Below, in pieces: positions 27,773 through 36,433 of a stretch of 64,000 nt of DNA. The stretch spans positions 372,001 through 436,000 of the forward strand of contig CAJYKV010000015.1 in the NCBI GenBank assembly GCA_913774955.1, written 5' to 3'. The number at the start of each line of letters is the position of its first letter. Positions within the stretch are counted from its first letter, which is position 1. A program made the translations under genes and the position numbers. This DNA comes from an uncultured Acidovorax sp. GTDB lineage: Bacteria > Pseudomonadota > Gammaproteobacteria > Burkholderiales > Burkholderiaceae_C. The notes under the pieces were generated by a model that saw nothing but the letters and a program-made list of their open reading frames with translations, was not told where the DNA came from and ran no database searches.

Positions 27773-29200
27773 ATGGCCCCCGCACCGCCGCGCGCTGCCG
27801 CGCGCATCCCCTCCCTCACGCGCCGGCTGGTGCTCTGGACGCTCGGCGCGCTGCTGGTCGTGTGGGCCACCTTCGTCGGCATGGCCTACCTCACCGGCAT
27901 CGAGGAAGCCGACGAGCTCACCGACGGCCATCTCGCCAGCGTCGCGGCCCTGCTGCTCAACCTGCGCCCCGGCGAGACGGTGGACCCGGCCGATGCCATC
28001 CAGCGCGCCCCCACGCCCTGGCTGCGGGCGCACGACTACCAGCAGTCGCTGAAAGTCGTGCAGTGGGATGCCGACGGCCGCATGCTCTCGCACAGCGGCG
28101 AGGCCCCGCTGCCGCCGTTCGACGTGCCCGAGGGCTTCGCCACCCTGCACCTGGGGCAGAAGTCCACGCCCTGGCGCAGCTTCTCGCAATGGGACGGCCC
28201 GCGCTCCCGCAAGGTGGCCGTGCTGCTCGACATGGAGGAGCGCGACGACCTCGCCGAGGACATCGCCGCGCAGATGGTGCAGCCCGGCCTGTGGCTGCTG
28301 CCCGTGGTGATGCTGGTGCTGGGCTTCGCGGTGCGGCGCGGCCTGCGGCCGCTCTACACCCTGTCGCACGACGTGGCCGCGCTGGACGTGGCCGGCGCCG
28401 GGCGCCTGTCCACCGGCGAGACGCCGCGCGAGTTCGAATCGGTCGTCGCATCGATCAATACGCTGCTCGACCGCCAGCAGGAGGCACTGGTGCGCGAGCG
28501 CCGCCTGGCCAACGAGGTGGCGCACGAATTGCGCACGCCGCTGTCGTCCATCGTGCTGCAGGCCCGGGCGCTGGGCGGCGGCCTGGACGGCCCGGCCCAG
28601 GCGGAGGCGCTCGCGCGCATCGGCCAGGACGCCCTGCGCGCCGGCCACGTGCTCAACCAGCTGCTGGCGCTGGCGCGGGCCAGCCGCACGCGGCTGCACG
28701 AGCTGGAGGCGGAGGTCGACCTCGCCGAGCTCGCGCGCGCCGTCGCCGCCGATTTCGCGCAGGCCGCCTGGCAGCACGGCGCCGCGCTGGGCGTGGCGGC
28801 CGACGTGCCCGTGCCCGTGCGCGGCAACGCCGTGCTGCTCGACATGGCGCTGCGCAACCTGGTGGAGAACGCGCTGCGCCACACGCCCGCCGGCACGCGC
28901 GTGGAGATCCAGGCCGGCCCCCTGGGCGCGGGCGGCGGCTGGCTGCAGGTCTGCGACGACGGCCGGCGTGCCCCGGACGCCGTGCCCGCCTCCCGCCCGC
29001 CGGATGCGTCGGACGACAAGGCCCGCGGCGCCGGCCACGCCCGCGCGCCGGTGGACAGCCTGCACCTGGGCCACGAGATCATTGCGCGCGTGGCCGAGGC
29101 GCACGGCGGCCGCTTCGCGGAAGCGTCGGCGCCCCCGCCTTTCACGACGTGTTACCGGGTGGATCTGCGCACCGCCGCGGGGGCGGGTGCCCCCGGCTAA
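27773..29200 (+). CDS. Sensor histidine kinase with atypical ATP-binding lid
   Basis: The 475-residue inner-membrane kinase has one membrane segment near 20-42, a periplasmic region of about 120 residues, a second membrane segment near 170-188, a HAMP-like stretch, and a HisKA domain with NEVAHELRTPLSS (His251). The catalytic domain keeps the N-box NLVENALRHTPAG. However, the usual DNGPG motif reads CDDGRRAP, no F-box is seen, and the glycine-rich G2 box reads SLHLGHEI (from 429), lacking the GLGLG glycines. It ends with a normal VAEAHGG strand. ATP binding may be weak, or the protein may act mainly as a phosphatase; this is inference. It is paired with the response regulator gene upstream. 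Confidence 0.87.
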   Translation: MAPAPPRAAARIPSLTRRLVLWTLGALLVVWATFVGMAYLTGIEEADELTDGHLASVAALLLNLRPGETVDPADAIQRAPTPWLRAHDYQQSLKVVQWDADGRMLSHSGEAPLPPFDVPEGFATLHLGQKSTPWRSFSQWDGPRSRKVAVLLDMEERDDLAEDIAAQMVQPGLWLLPVVMLVLGFAVRRGLRPLYTLSHDVAALDVAGAGRLSTGETPREFESVVASINTLLDRQQEALVRERRLANEVAHELRTPLSSIVLQARALGGGLDGPAQAEALARIGQDALRAGHVLNQLLALARASRTRLHELEAEVDLAELARAVAADFAQAAWQHGAALGVAADVPVPVRGNAVLLDMALRNLVENALRHTPAGTRVEIQAGPLGAGGGWLQVCDDGRRAPDAVPASRPPDASDDKARGAGHARAPVDSLHLGHEIIARVAEAHGGRFAEASAPPPFTTCYRVDLRTAAGAGAPG

Positions 29201-29314
29201 AATGTTGCGGTTACGAAGCGGTTACCACCGCCGGCCCGCCGAGAATGCCCCGGCCCGCCGTGCGCTCTGCACGGGCCGGGCGCTCCATCCCCACCCTTGA
29301 ATGGAACCACCCCC

Positions 29315-30379
29315 ATGCCTCTCGTCTCGATGCGCGAAATGCTCGACCATGCCGCGGAAAACCGCTATGGCATCCCCGCCTTCAACGTCAACAACCTGGA
29401 GCAGGTACAGGCGGTGATGGCGGCGGCCGACGAAGTCGGCGCCCCGGTGATCCTGCAGGCCAGCGCGGGCGCACGCAAGTACGCCGGCGAACCCTTCATC
29501 AAGCATCTGATCCTGGCCGCCACCGAGATGTACCCCCACATCCCCCTGGTGATGCACCAGGACCACGGCACCAGCCCCGAGGTCTGCCAGGGCGCGCTGA
29601 ACCTGGGCTTCGGCTCGGTGATGATGGACGGCTCCCTGATGTCCGACGGCAAGACGCCGTCCTCGTTCGACTACAACGTCGACGTCACGCAGAAGGTCGT
29701 GGCCATGGCCCACAAGGTCGGCGCGACGGTGGAAGGCGAACTCGGCTGCCTGGGCAACCTGGAAACCGGCGATGCCGGCGAGGAAGACGGCATCGGCGCC
29801 GAGGGCAAGCTGGACCACAGCCAGATGCTGACCGACCCCGAGGAGGCCGCGCAGTTCGTGCAGGCCACGCAGCTCGACGCGCTGGCGATCGCCATCGGCA
29901 CCAGCCACGGCGCCTACAAGTTCAGCCGCCCGCCCACGGGCGACATCCTGGCGATCAGCCGCGTGAAGGAAATCCACGCCCGCATCCCCAACACCCACCT
30001 GGTGATGCACGGCTCGTCCTCGGTGCCGCAGGAACTGCTGGCCATCATCAACCAGTACGGCGGCAAGATCAAGGAAACCTACGGCGTGCCGGTGCAGGAG
30101 ATCCAGGAAGCCATCAAGTACGGCGTGCGCAAGATCAACATCGACACCGACATCCGCCTCGCGATGACCGGCGCGGTGCGCAAGTTCCTGGCCGAGAACC
30201 CCGACAAGTTCGACGCGCGCGAGTGGCTCAAGCCCGCCCGCGAGGCCGCCAAGCAGATCTGCAAGCAGCGCTACGTCGAGTTCGGCTGCGAAGGCCAGGG
30301 CGCGAAGATCAAGGGCCGCAGCCTGCAGGACATGGCCGGCCTCTACGCCTCGGGCGCGCTGGCCCAGGTCGTGAACTGA
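29315..30379 (+). CDS. fba: Class II fructose-bisphosphate aldolase, Calvin-cycle subtype
   Basis: The 354-residue zinc aldolase splits fructose 1,6-bisphosphate into triose phosphates. Seen are NVNNLEQ, the metal-binding MHQDHG (His81, Asp83, His84), [21 protein letters not shown] and MHGSSSVP, then NIDTDIRLA. This is the CbbA/FbaA class II type with the extended C-terminal helix. The ATG at 29315 is chosen over an in-frame one 18 bases earlier because it fits the start [10 protein letters not shown]. With gap, tkt and pyk it forms a loose glycolysis cluster separated by the PAP2/two-component block. Confidence 0.96.
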   Translation: MPLVSMREMLDHAAENRYGIPAFNVNNLEQVQAVMAAADEVGAPVILQASAGARKYAGEPFIKHLILAATEMYPHIPLVMHQDHGTSPEVCQGALNLGFGSVMMDGSLMSDGKTPSSFDYNVDVTQKVVAMAHKVGATVEGELGCLGNLETGDAGEEDGIGAEGKLDHSQMLTDPEEAAQFVQATQLDALAIAIGTSHGAYKFSRPPTGDILAISRVKEIHARIPNTHLVMHGSSSVPQELLAIINQYGGKIKETYGVPVQEIQEAIKYGVRKINIDTDIRLAMTGAVRKFLAENPDKFDAREWLKPAREAAKQICKQRYVEFGCEGQGAKIKGRSLQDMAGLYASGALAQVVN

Positions 30380-30539
30380 CCCGCGCCGGCTCGGCATCCG
30401 GCCGGGCGGGGCCGGTGCGGCGGGTTCGGGTTAAGCTTCCGTTTCTGCCGCCGGGCCCGGGCCGCGACAACGCCGCCCCGGTGCCCGGGCCGGTCCGCGG
30501 TCCTTCCGCTTTCCTTTCTTTTCCGAGCCGCCCGTCCCC

Positions 30540-31421
30540 GTGAAAAAGCCGTCCTTCCCGTCCCTGCCCGCGCGCGCGGGCCGGTGCCTTCCGATCGCCG
30601 CCGCTGCCGCCGTGCTGCTGACCCTCGCGGCCTGCGCCCCGGTGCAGCCTTCGCTTCCGCAGGTGGGCCGTGCCCAGGTCGACATGCCGGCCGGCGACTG
30701 GGAAGTGCTGCAGCGCGGCCACTTCGTCGTCGACGTGCTGCCGGACGACGTCGCCGACGACCTGCCCATGGACAGCACCGTGCTGGGCCTGCGCGGCCCC
30801 GGCAAGGACCGGCCGCTGCTGGCCCTGGTCTTCGTGCAGACCAATGCCACCAACTACCCGCGCGACACCACGCTCTGGACGCTGCCCTGCCGGCCGCAGG
30901 ACGGGGTGTTCGTCGAGGACTTCACCCGCGGCAGCCCGGCCCGCGCCGACTGCCTGCGCTACCGGCGCCGCGCCGACACGGACGACTACCTCGCGCGCAA
31001 CCGCCCCGCCGTGTCGCAATGGATGGTGCAGCAGAAGTTCTCGCCGGGCGTGCCGTATTCGCACGTCCTGTACCGCTACGCCAACGACGGCGGCGCCTTC
31101 ATCTCGGTGGACGTGGTGGCCTCCCAGAGCCTGCTGCGCCCCGAGACGCGCAACAACGACGAATTCCTCGTGGCCGGACGCCCGGCCTTCCAATGGAGCC
31201 GCCAGCTGGCGGACGCCGCGCGCCTGAGCGTATCGATGATGGACGGCCGCTTCGTGTTCCCGGCGTTCCCCGTGCCCATCAAGAACCCTGCAGCGCCTGC
31301 CACGGGCAAGGCCACCGCCGCTGCCGCCACCCCTGCGATGCCCGTGGTGCCGCCCGTCCCTGCGGTCCCGGTGGTCCCGGCTGCTCCGGCGGCTGCTCCC
31401 GCGACCCCCGCGGCGCAGTGA
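30540..31421 (+). CDS. Hypothetical lipoprotein with Ala/Pro/Val-rich tail
   Basis: The 293-residue protein begins at GTG with a basic start and lipobox (LAAC, Cys32). The body (about 45-245) has no domain I recognise; it is rich in aromatic and charged residues and holds two Cys in CRPQDGVFVEDF and RADCLRY that could pair in the periplasm. The last 45 residues are a low-complexity Pro/Ala/Val segment (VVPPVPAVPVVPAAPAAAP) likely to span or contact peptidoglycan. It stands alone between fba and fadD. Probably an outer-membrane lipoprotein; function unknown. Confidence 0.72.
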   Translation: MKKPSFPSLPARAGRCLPIAAAAAVLLTLAACAPVQPSLPQVGRAQVDMPAGDWEVLQRGHFVVDVLPDDVADDLPMDSTVLGLRGPGKDRPLLALVFVQTNATNYPRDTTLWTLPCRPQDGVFVEDFTRGSPARADCLRYRRRADTDDYLARNRPAVSQWMVQQKFSPGVPYSHVLYRYANDGGAFISVDVVASQSLLRPETRNNDEFLVAGRPAFQWSRQLADAARLSVSMMDGRFVFPAFPVPIKNPAAPATGKATAAAATPAMPVVPPVPAVPVVPAAPAAAPATPAAQ

Positions 31422-31611
31422 GGGCCCACTGAGGCGGCGCCGTGCGGAGCGGCGCATGCGCAGCGCGCCGCCCGGTGCCCCGAAGGCCCCGTACGCGATG
31501 GTCCCGTACAGGAATTCCCTAGGGGTAAGCCCAGTCACGCGCCGGCGGCCCGGGCGACGAGAATGCGAATTCTTTTTTTCCGTGTAACAGCAGGTTCTGG
31601 AGACATACAGC

Positions 31612-33297
31612 ATGAACGACCGTCCGTGGCTTGCCGCGTACCCCGAGGGTGTGCCGGCCGACATCGATCCGGCGCAGTACCCGTCGCTCGTCGCCCTGAT
31701 GGAAGAAGCCTTCCAGAAGCATGCGGACCGCACCGCCTACAGCTTCATGGGCAAGGACATCAGCTTCGCCCAGACCGAGGTGCAGAGCCGCCAGCTGGCC
31801 GCCTACCTGCAGGGGCTCGGGCTCGCCCGCGGCGACCGCGTGGCGGTCATGATGCCCAACGTGCCGCAGTACCCGGTCGCCATCGCGGCCATCCTGCGCG
31901 CCGGTTTCGTGGCCGTGAACGTGAACCCGCTCTACACGCCGCGTGAGCTCGAGCACCAGCTCAAGGACTCGGGCGCGAAGGCGATCATCATCGTCGAGAA
32001 CTTCGCCGCCACGCTGCAGGCCTGCATCGGCGCGACGCAGGTGCAGCACGTGGTGCTCTGCGCCATGGGCGACCAGCTGGGCCTGCTCAAGGGCCTGGTC
32101 GTGAACTACGTGGTGCGCAAGGTGAAGAAACTGGTGCCGGCGTTCTCCCTGCCGGGCGCCGTGCGCTTCAACGACGCGGTCGCCAAGGGCGCGCGCGGCA
32201 CCCTGCAGAAGCCCGACCTGCGGCCCGACGACGTCGCGCTGCTGCAGTACACGGGCGGCACCACGGGGGTGTCCAAGGGCGCCGTGCTGCTGCACCGCAA
32301 CCTGATCGCCAACGTGCTGCAGTCGGAGGCCTGGAACGAGCCCGCGATGCGCAAGATCCCCGAGGGCGTGCAGCCCGCGAGCGTCTGCGCCCTGCCGCTC
32401 TACCATATCTTCGCGTTCACCGCGAACATGATGCTGGCGATGCGCACCGGCGCCAAGACCATCCTGATCCCGAATCCGCGCGACCTCGCCGCGGTGCTCA
32501 AAGAGCTCTCGAACCACACCTTCCACAGTTTCCCGGCCGTGAACACGCTCTTCAACGGGCTGGCCAACCACCCGGACTTCAACACGGTGGACTGGAAGAA
32601 CCTGAAGGTGTCCGTCGGCGGCGGCATGGCCGTGCAGAGCGCGGTGGCGCGGCTGTGGCTCGACAAGACCGGCTGCCCCATCTGCGAGGGCTACGGCCTG
32701 TCGGAGACCAGCCCCTCGGCGAGCTGCAATCCCGTCACCACGAAGGAGTACACCGGCACCATCGGCGTGCCCCTCCCGAGCACGCGCATGAAGCTCATCG
32801 ACGACGAAGGCCGCACGGTGACCGAGCCCGGCCGCGCCGGCGAGATCGTCATCCACGGCCCGCAGGTCATGGCCGGCTACTGGCAGCGCCCCGACGAGAC
32901 GGCCAAGGTCATGACAGAGGACGGCTATTTCAAGACCGGCGACATCGGCACCATGGACGAGCGCGGCTTCTTCAAGATCGTGGACCGCAAGAAGGACATG
33001 GTGCTGGTCAGCGGCTTCAACGTCTACCCGAACGAAGTGGAGGACGTGGTGGCCGCGCTGCCCGGCGTGATGGAATGCGCGGTGGTGGGCGTGCCCGACG
33101 AGAAGACCGGCGAGGCCGTGAAGCTCGTGATCGTCAAGAAGGACCCGGAGCTGACCGAGGCCCAGGTGCGCGAGTTCTGCAAGTCCAACCTCACCGGCTA
33201 CAAGCAGCCGCGCCTGATCGAGTTCCGCGAATCGCTGCCCAAGACGCCCGTGGGCAAGATCCTGCGCCGCGAACTGCGCGACAGCAGGAAGGCCTGA
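31612..33297 (+). CDS. fadD: Long-chain fatty acid-CoA ligase
   Basis: The 561-residue AMP-forming acyl-CoA synthetase activates fatty acids for beta-oxidation or phospholipid synthesis. The P-loop-like motif YTGGTTGVSKGAV, YGLSETSP, TGDIGTMDERGFF and the C-terminal hinge DRKKDMVLVSGFNVYPNEVE with the catalytic Lys near PKTPVGKILRREL are all present. A TCTGGAGA ribosome site lies before the ATG. A strong terminator follows the gene. Length and motif order match E. coli FadD, peripheral to the inner membrane. Confidence 0.95.
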   Translation: MNDRPWLAAYPEGVPADIDPAQYPSLVALMEEAFQKHADRTAYSFMGKDISFAQTEVQSRQLAAYLQGLGLARGDRVAVMMPNVPQYPVAIAAILRAGFVAVNVNPLYTPRELEHQLKDSGAKAIIIVENFAATLQACIGATQVQHVVLCAMGDQLGLLKGLVVNYVVRKVKKLVPAFSLPGAVRFNDAVAKGARGTLQKPDLRPDDVALLQYTGGTTGVSKGAVLLHRNLIANVLQSEAWNEPAMRKIPEGVQPASVCALPLYHIFAFTANMMLAMRTGAKTILIPNPRDLAAVLKELSNHTFHSFPAVNTLFNGLANHPDFNTVDWKNLKVSVGGGMAVQSAVARLWLDKTGCPICEGYGLSETSPSASCNPVTTKEYTGTIGVPLPSTRMKLIDDEGRTVTEPGRAGEIVIHGPQVMAGYWQRPDETAKVMTEDGYFKTGDIGTMDERGFFKIVDRKKDMVLVSGFNVYPNEVEDVVAALPGVMECAVVGVPDEKTGEAVKLVIVKKDPELTEAQVREFCKSNLTGYKQPRLIEFRESLPKTPVGKILRRELRDSRKA

Positions 33298-33316
33298 CCG
33301 GGCCATTCGCCCAGCG

Positions 33317-33346
33317 GCCGGCGGCGCATGGCTGCCGGCTTTTTTT
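33317..33346 (+). terminator. Intrinsic terminator of fadD
   Basis: GCCGGCGGC (33317-33325), loop GCATG and GCTGCCGGC (33331-33339) form a 9-base stem with one G-U pair, followed by seven T. It starts 20 bases after the fadD stop and ends 40 bases before the mtnN start. Confidence 0.85.
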
Positions 33347-33385
33347 CGTCTTTCGTTGTCTCCGCCAGCCACGGCGTCGCTCTCC

Positions 33386-34159
33386 ATGCTCCGAACCGCC
33401 ATCCTCAGCGCCCTGCCCGAAGAGCAGGCCGGCCTCTCCTCCGCCCTGCAGGCGCCTGAGCGCATCGTGCTCGCCGGCAGGACGTTCCACTGCGGCATGC
33501 TGGAAGGGCAGGAGGTGGTGCTGGCCCTGTCCGGCATCGGCAAGGTGGCGGCGGCCACCACCGCCACGGCGCTGATCGAGCGCTTCGGCGCGGCGCGCAT
33601 CGTGTTCACGGGCGTGGCGGGCGGCCTCGGGGACGGCGTGCAGGTGGGCGACGTGGTGGTCGCGCACGACTACCTGCAGCACGACATGGACGCCTCGCCG
33701 CTCTTCCCGCGCTGGGAGCTGCCCGGCTATGGCCGCGCCCGGCTGGCGTGCGATCCGCACCTCACCGGCCTGCTTTCGGTGGCGGTGGACACTTGCCTTC
33801 AGGCGTTGGACCTGGACACGGGCCTGGGCACGCCGGCCGGCAGCACGCAAAGCGCCCCGCGTGCGCCCCGGCGCCACACCGGCCTCGTCGCCAGCGGCGA
33901 CCTGTTCGTTTCCACCGCCACGGGCGCCAGGGCCTTGTGCGATGCCCTGCGCGCGGCGAGCCACGACGTGCTGGCCGTGGAGATGGAAGGCGCCGCGGTC
34001 GCCCAGGTCTGCGCGGATTACCGTGTTCCCTTCGCCGCCGTGCGCACCATCTCCGACCGCGCCGACGACACCGCCCACGTGGACTTCGCCCGCTTCGTCG
34101 AGACCGTGGCCGCGCGCTACGCCGACCGCATCGTCCGCCGCTTCCTGCGGATGCTTTAA
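33386..34159 (+). CDS. mtnN: 5'-methylthioadenosine/S-adenosylhomocysteine nucleosidase
   Basis: The 257-residue enzyme cleaves MTA and SAH for sulfur salvage and detoxification. Family marks: LSALPEEQAGL, the ALSGIGKVAAATTATALI block with the base-binding Glu context, VFTGVAGGL, GDVVVAHDYLQHDMDAS, VASGDLFVS, VEMEGAAVAQVC and RTISDRADDTA with the catalytic Asp. About 25 extra residues (LGTPAGSTQSAPRAPRRHT) interrupt the domain near 150, making it longer than E. coli Pfs (232). The ATG at 33386 fits the family start. Both speH products (MTA after spermidine synthesis) and methyltransferases would feed it. Confidence 0.92.
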   Translation: MLRTAILSALPEEQAGLSSALQAPERIVLAGRTFHCGMLEGQEVVLALSGIGKVAAATTATALIERFGAARIVFTGVAGGLGDGVQVGDVVVAHDYLQHDMDASPLFPRWELPGYGRARLACDPHLTGLLSVAVDTCLQALDLDTGLGTPAGSTQSAPRAPRRHTGLVASGDLFVSTATGARALCDALRAASHDVLAVEMEGAAVAQVCADYRVPFAAVRTISDRADDTAHVDFARFVETVAARYADRIVRRFLRML

Positions 34160-34226
34160 ACAAGAGGACTGCCACCCCACAGCGTGATGCGACAGCCTTC
34201 GATGCTTCCCCGCATCATGCAGAAGG

Positions 34227-34319
34227 CGCGGCCCAGGCCAGCAGACGCCGTGGAACCGGCTCCGCCGGGCCACCGGCGTCGTCCCCCCTGGGGGGAAGGC
34301 GCGAAGCGGCTCAGGGGGG
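34227..34319 (-). repeat. Dispersed intergenic hairpin element, copy A (after corA)
   Basis: Read on the minus strand, this 93-base element starts 2 bases after the corA stop with CCCCCCTGAG. It continues through a C-run/G-run hairpin (TTCCCCCCAGGGGGGA) and a long hairpin (34244-34280) closed by GACGCC/GGCGTC with inner CCGGC/GCCGG. It aligns over its whole length with the element at 59062-59165, in the same orientation relative to the upstream gene. No coding potential or T-run is seen. Confidence 0.85.
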
Positions 34320-34321
34320 AT

Positions 34322-35308
34322 TCATTTCAACCAGCCGCGCTTGCGGAAGTACCACATCGGCCCCACGGCGCTCGCCACCATCAGCGCGATGCCGTAGGCA
34401 TAGCCGTAGGTCCACTGCAGCTCCGGCATGAACTGGAAGTTCATCCCGTACACGCTCGCGATCAGCGTGGGCGGCAGCAGCGCGACGCTCGCCACCGAGA
34501 AGATCTTGATGATCTTGTTCTGGTTGATGTTGATGAAGCCGACCGTGGCGTCCATCAGGAAGTTGATCTTGTCGAAGAGGAAGGCCGTGTGGTTGTCCAG
34601 CGACTCGATGTCGCGCAGGATCTGGCGCGCGTCCTCGAACTGCTCGGCGTTGAGCATCTTGCTGCGCATCATGAAGCTCACGGCGCGGCGCGTGTCCATC
34701 ACGTTGCGGCGGATGCGGCCGTTCAGGTCCTCCTGGCGCGCGATGGCCGCCAGCACCTCGCCGGCGCGCGCGTCGGTCACATCGCCCGAGAGCACCTGGG
34801 TGCTCACTTCCTTCAACTCGTCGTAGATGCCTTCGAGCGTGTCGGCGGAGTATTCCGCGTCCAGGTCGAACAGCTTGAGCAGCACTTCCTTCGCATCCTC
34901 GATCAGGCCCGGGGCGCGGCGCGCGCGCATGCGCAGCAGGCGGAAGACGGGCAGGTCTTCGTCGTGGATGGAGAACAGCACGCCCTTGCTCTTGAGCGTG
35001 TCGTTGACGAGGTTGAGGATGAAGGCCACGCGCACCGAGCGCGGGTTGTCCTCGTCGTCGATCAGGAAGTCGCTGCGGATGTGCAGCTCGCCGTTGTCTT
35101 CCTCGTAGAAGCGGGCGGATTCCTCGATGTCCTCGTCCATCGCGTCCGCGGGGATCTGCAGGCCGTAGTGCTGCTTGATCCAGCGCTTTTCTTCAAGCGT
35201 GGGCGATTCGAGGTCCACCCAGATCGGCTGGAAGCGGGCCAGCTCCTCCAGGGATTCGATCTCTTCCTGGACGAGGCGGCCGTTGGCGAGCGTGAAGATG
35301 TTGAGCAT
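34322..35308 (-). CDS. corA: Magnesium/cobalt transporter CorA
   Basis: The 328-residue inner-membrane channel has a large cytosolic N-terminal funnel (about 1-265) and two C-terminal helices with the family signature SVYGMNFQFMPE in the first loop. The acidic patch DEDIEESARFYEEDNGE in the funnel may bind regulatory Mg. Length is slightly above E. coli CorA (316). It ends with the basic FRKRGWLK. The 5' leader contains several competing pairing segments (see 35368-35444), and a conserved hairpin element follows the stop codon. It is transcribed alone. Confidence 0.96.
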   Translation of the reverse strand: MLNIFTLANGRLVQEEIESLEELARFQPIWVDLESPTLEEKRWIKQHYGLQIPADAMDEDIEESARFYEEDNGELHIRSDFLIDDEDNPRSVRVAFILNLVNDTLKSKGVLFSIHDEDLPVFRLLRMRARRAPGLIEDAKEVLLKLFDLDAEYSADTLEGIYDELKEVSTQVLSGDVTDARAGEVLAAIARQEDLNGRIRRNVMDTRRAVSFMMRSKMLNAEQFEDARQILRDIESLDNHTAFLFDKINFLMDATVGFININQNKIIKIFSVASVALLPPTLIASVYGMNFQFMPELQWTYGYAYGIALMVASAVGPMWYFRKRGWLK

Positions 35309-35367
35309 GGGCTCGTTCCCGGTGGGGTGGCGCGGGTGCGCCGTGGGCGAAGGGAGGACGGAAGGGT

Positions 35368-35444
35368 GCTTTCAACCCCCCGAAGGCCCTGGGCATGCCG
35401 GGAGTTGAAAGCTACCGACTGGGGTAGGTTTCCACGGAGCTTTC
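35368..35444 (-). promoter_or_regulatory. Candidate structured leader of corA with alternative pairings
   Basis: On the minus strand, segment A (GAAAGCT, 35444-35438) can pair with segment B (AGCTTTC, 35413-35407), and B extended (GCTTTCAAC, 35412-35404) can pair instead with segment C (GTTGAAAGC, 35376-35368) over nine perfect bases. A small hairpin CTACC/GGTAG lies between A and B. The arrangement lies 60-136 bases before the corA ATG and resembles attenuator or riboswitch logic. A GATAAT at about 35472-35467 could be the -10 box. It matches no riboswitch class I know. Confidence 0.4.
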
Positions 35445-35578
35445 TCCAAAAAAGCAAGCCTCGAATTATCGCACCGCAGCAGAGCCGCCGTGTGACTGCG
35501 GCATGTCAGACACGGACGCGGGACGGCGTGGCGCGGCGGGCCTGAAGCCTCGGCCAGGCCCGGTCCGCAGCCTTCGGA

Positions 35579-36433
35579 TCAGTCGTCGCCGGCGGCTTCC
35601 GGCGCGGAGGGCGGCACCGTGCCCGCAGCGGCGTTGCGCACCTGCGCGAGCGCCCGGCACAGGTCGGCCCAGGCGGCGGCCTTGGCGTCGGGCGCGCGCA
35701 GCAGGTAGGCCGGGTCGTAGGTGACCACCGCGGGCGTGCCGTCCGGCAACCGGTGCACGGTGGCGCGCAGCCGCCCGAGCGGCTCGCGGCTGCCCAGCAC
35801 CGCGCGCGCGGCGGACAGGCCCAGCACCAGCACCATCGCGGGCCGCAGCGTGGCGATGGCGTCCTGCAGCGCCTCGGCAGCCTCCTGCGCATCTGGCGAG
35901 GCACCGGGTGCCGCGCGCTCGACGGCGGCGAAATGCGTGCGCGGATGCCGGTGCAGCCGCATCGCGCGCAGCATGTTGTCCAGCAGCTTGCCGGCATCGC
36001 CCGTGAGCGGCGCCTCGGGTGCCGCGCTCTCGGCCACCACGAGCCACCCGGAACCCAGTTCGACCGGCGTGGCGCCAGGATCGGCCTGCGGATAGAGCGG
36101 CAGCGGCGCATGCAGCCGCAGGGCGGGGGCCGCCGTGGCGTCCGACGGCCTGTGCCCCGGCACGGGCGGGGCCGGGTTGGTGGCAGCCGTGGCAGGCACC
36201 GAGGGAGACGGGCCGCGCGTCGGGGCTGCCCCGGCCGGGGCGGGCGGAACGGCCACGGGCGCCGCCACCGCGCCGGCCTGCGGACGGGCAGGGGCCGCCG
36301 GGACCGCAGGCGCCGCGGAAGGCGCGGTCGCGGGCGCATGCGAGGGCTCCGCGGCCGGTGCGGCCGGCTGCCACACGGTGATGCCCATTTCGGCCAGCAT
36401 GGCACGCTGGCGGGCGTCGAGGTCGAGGCTCAT
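35579..36433 (-). CDS. Uracil-DNA glycosylase-superfamily protein, apparently degenerate
   Basis: The 284-residue protein lies where Burkholderiales encode a family-4-like UDG after tsaB and rimI. After a long Ala/Pro linker (25-105) the core shows LVVAESAAPEAP, TGDAGKLLDNMLRAM, ALRPAMVLVLGLSAARAVLG-like strands and TYDPAYLLR. Two features look eroded: the conserved His of the HPAYLLR motif is Asp (GAC), and only one cysteine exists, so the Fe-S cluster of family 4 enzymes is impossible. It may bind uracil or DNA ends without cutting. Its ATG overlaps the rimI stop (ATGA). Confidence 0.75.
   Translation of the reverse strand: MSLDLDARQRAMLAEMGITVWQPAAPAAEPSHAPATAPSAAPAVPAAPARPQAGAVAAPVAVPPAPAGAAPTRGPSPSVPATAATNPAPPVPGHRPSDATAAPALRLHAPLPLYPQADPGATPVELGSGWLVVAESAAPEAPLTGDAGKLLDNMLRAMRLHRHPRTHFAAVERAAPGASPDAQEAAEALQDAIATLRPAMVLVLGLSAARAVLGSREPLGRLRATVHRLPDGTPAVVTYDPAYLLRAPDAKAAAWADLCRALAQVRNAAAGTVPPSAPEAAGDD

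Noticed and set aside
31560-31600. Terminator before fadD (AGAAT GCG AATTCT followed by T-run)
   Set aside because: The stem is only five bases with a three-base loop and lies directly in the fadD leader; too weak to call.
35309-35465. Cobalamin, yybP or M-box riboswitch in the corA leader
   Set aside because: The conserved core sequences of these classes are not present; only the unusual competing helices are seen.
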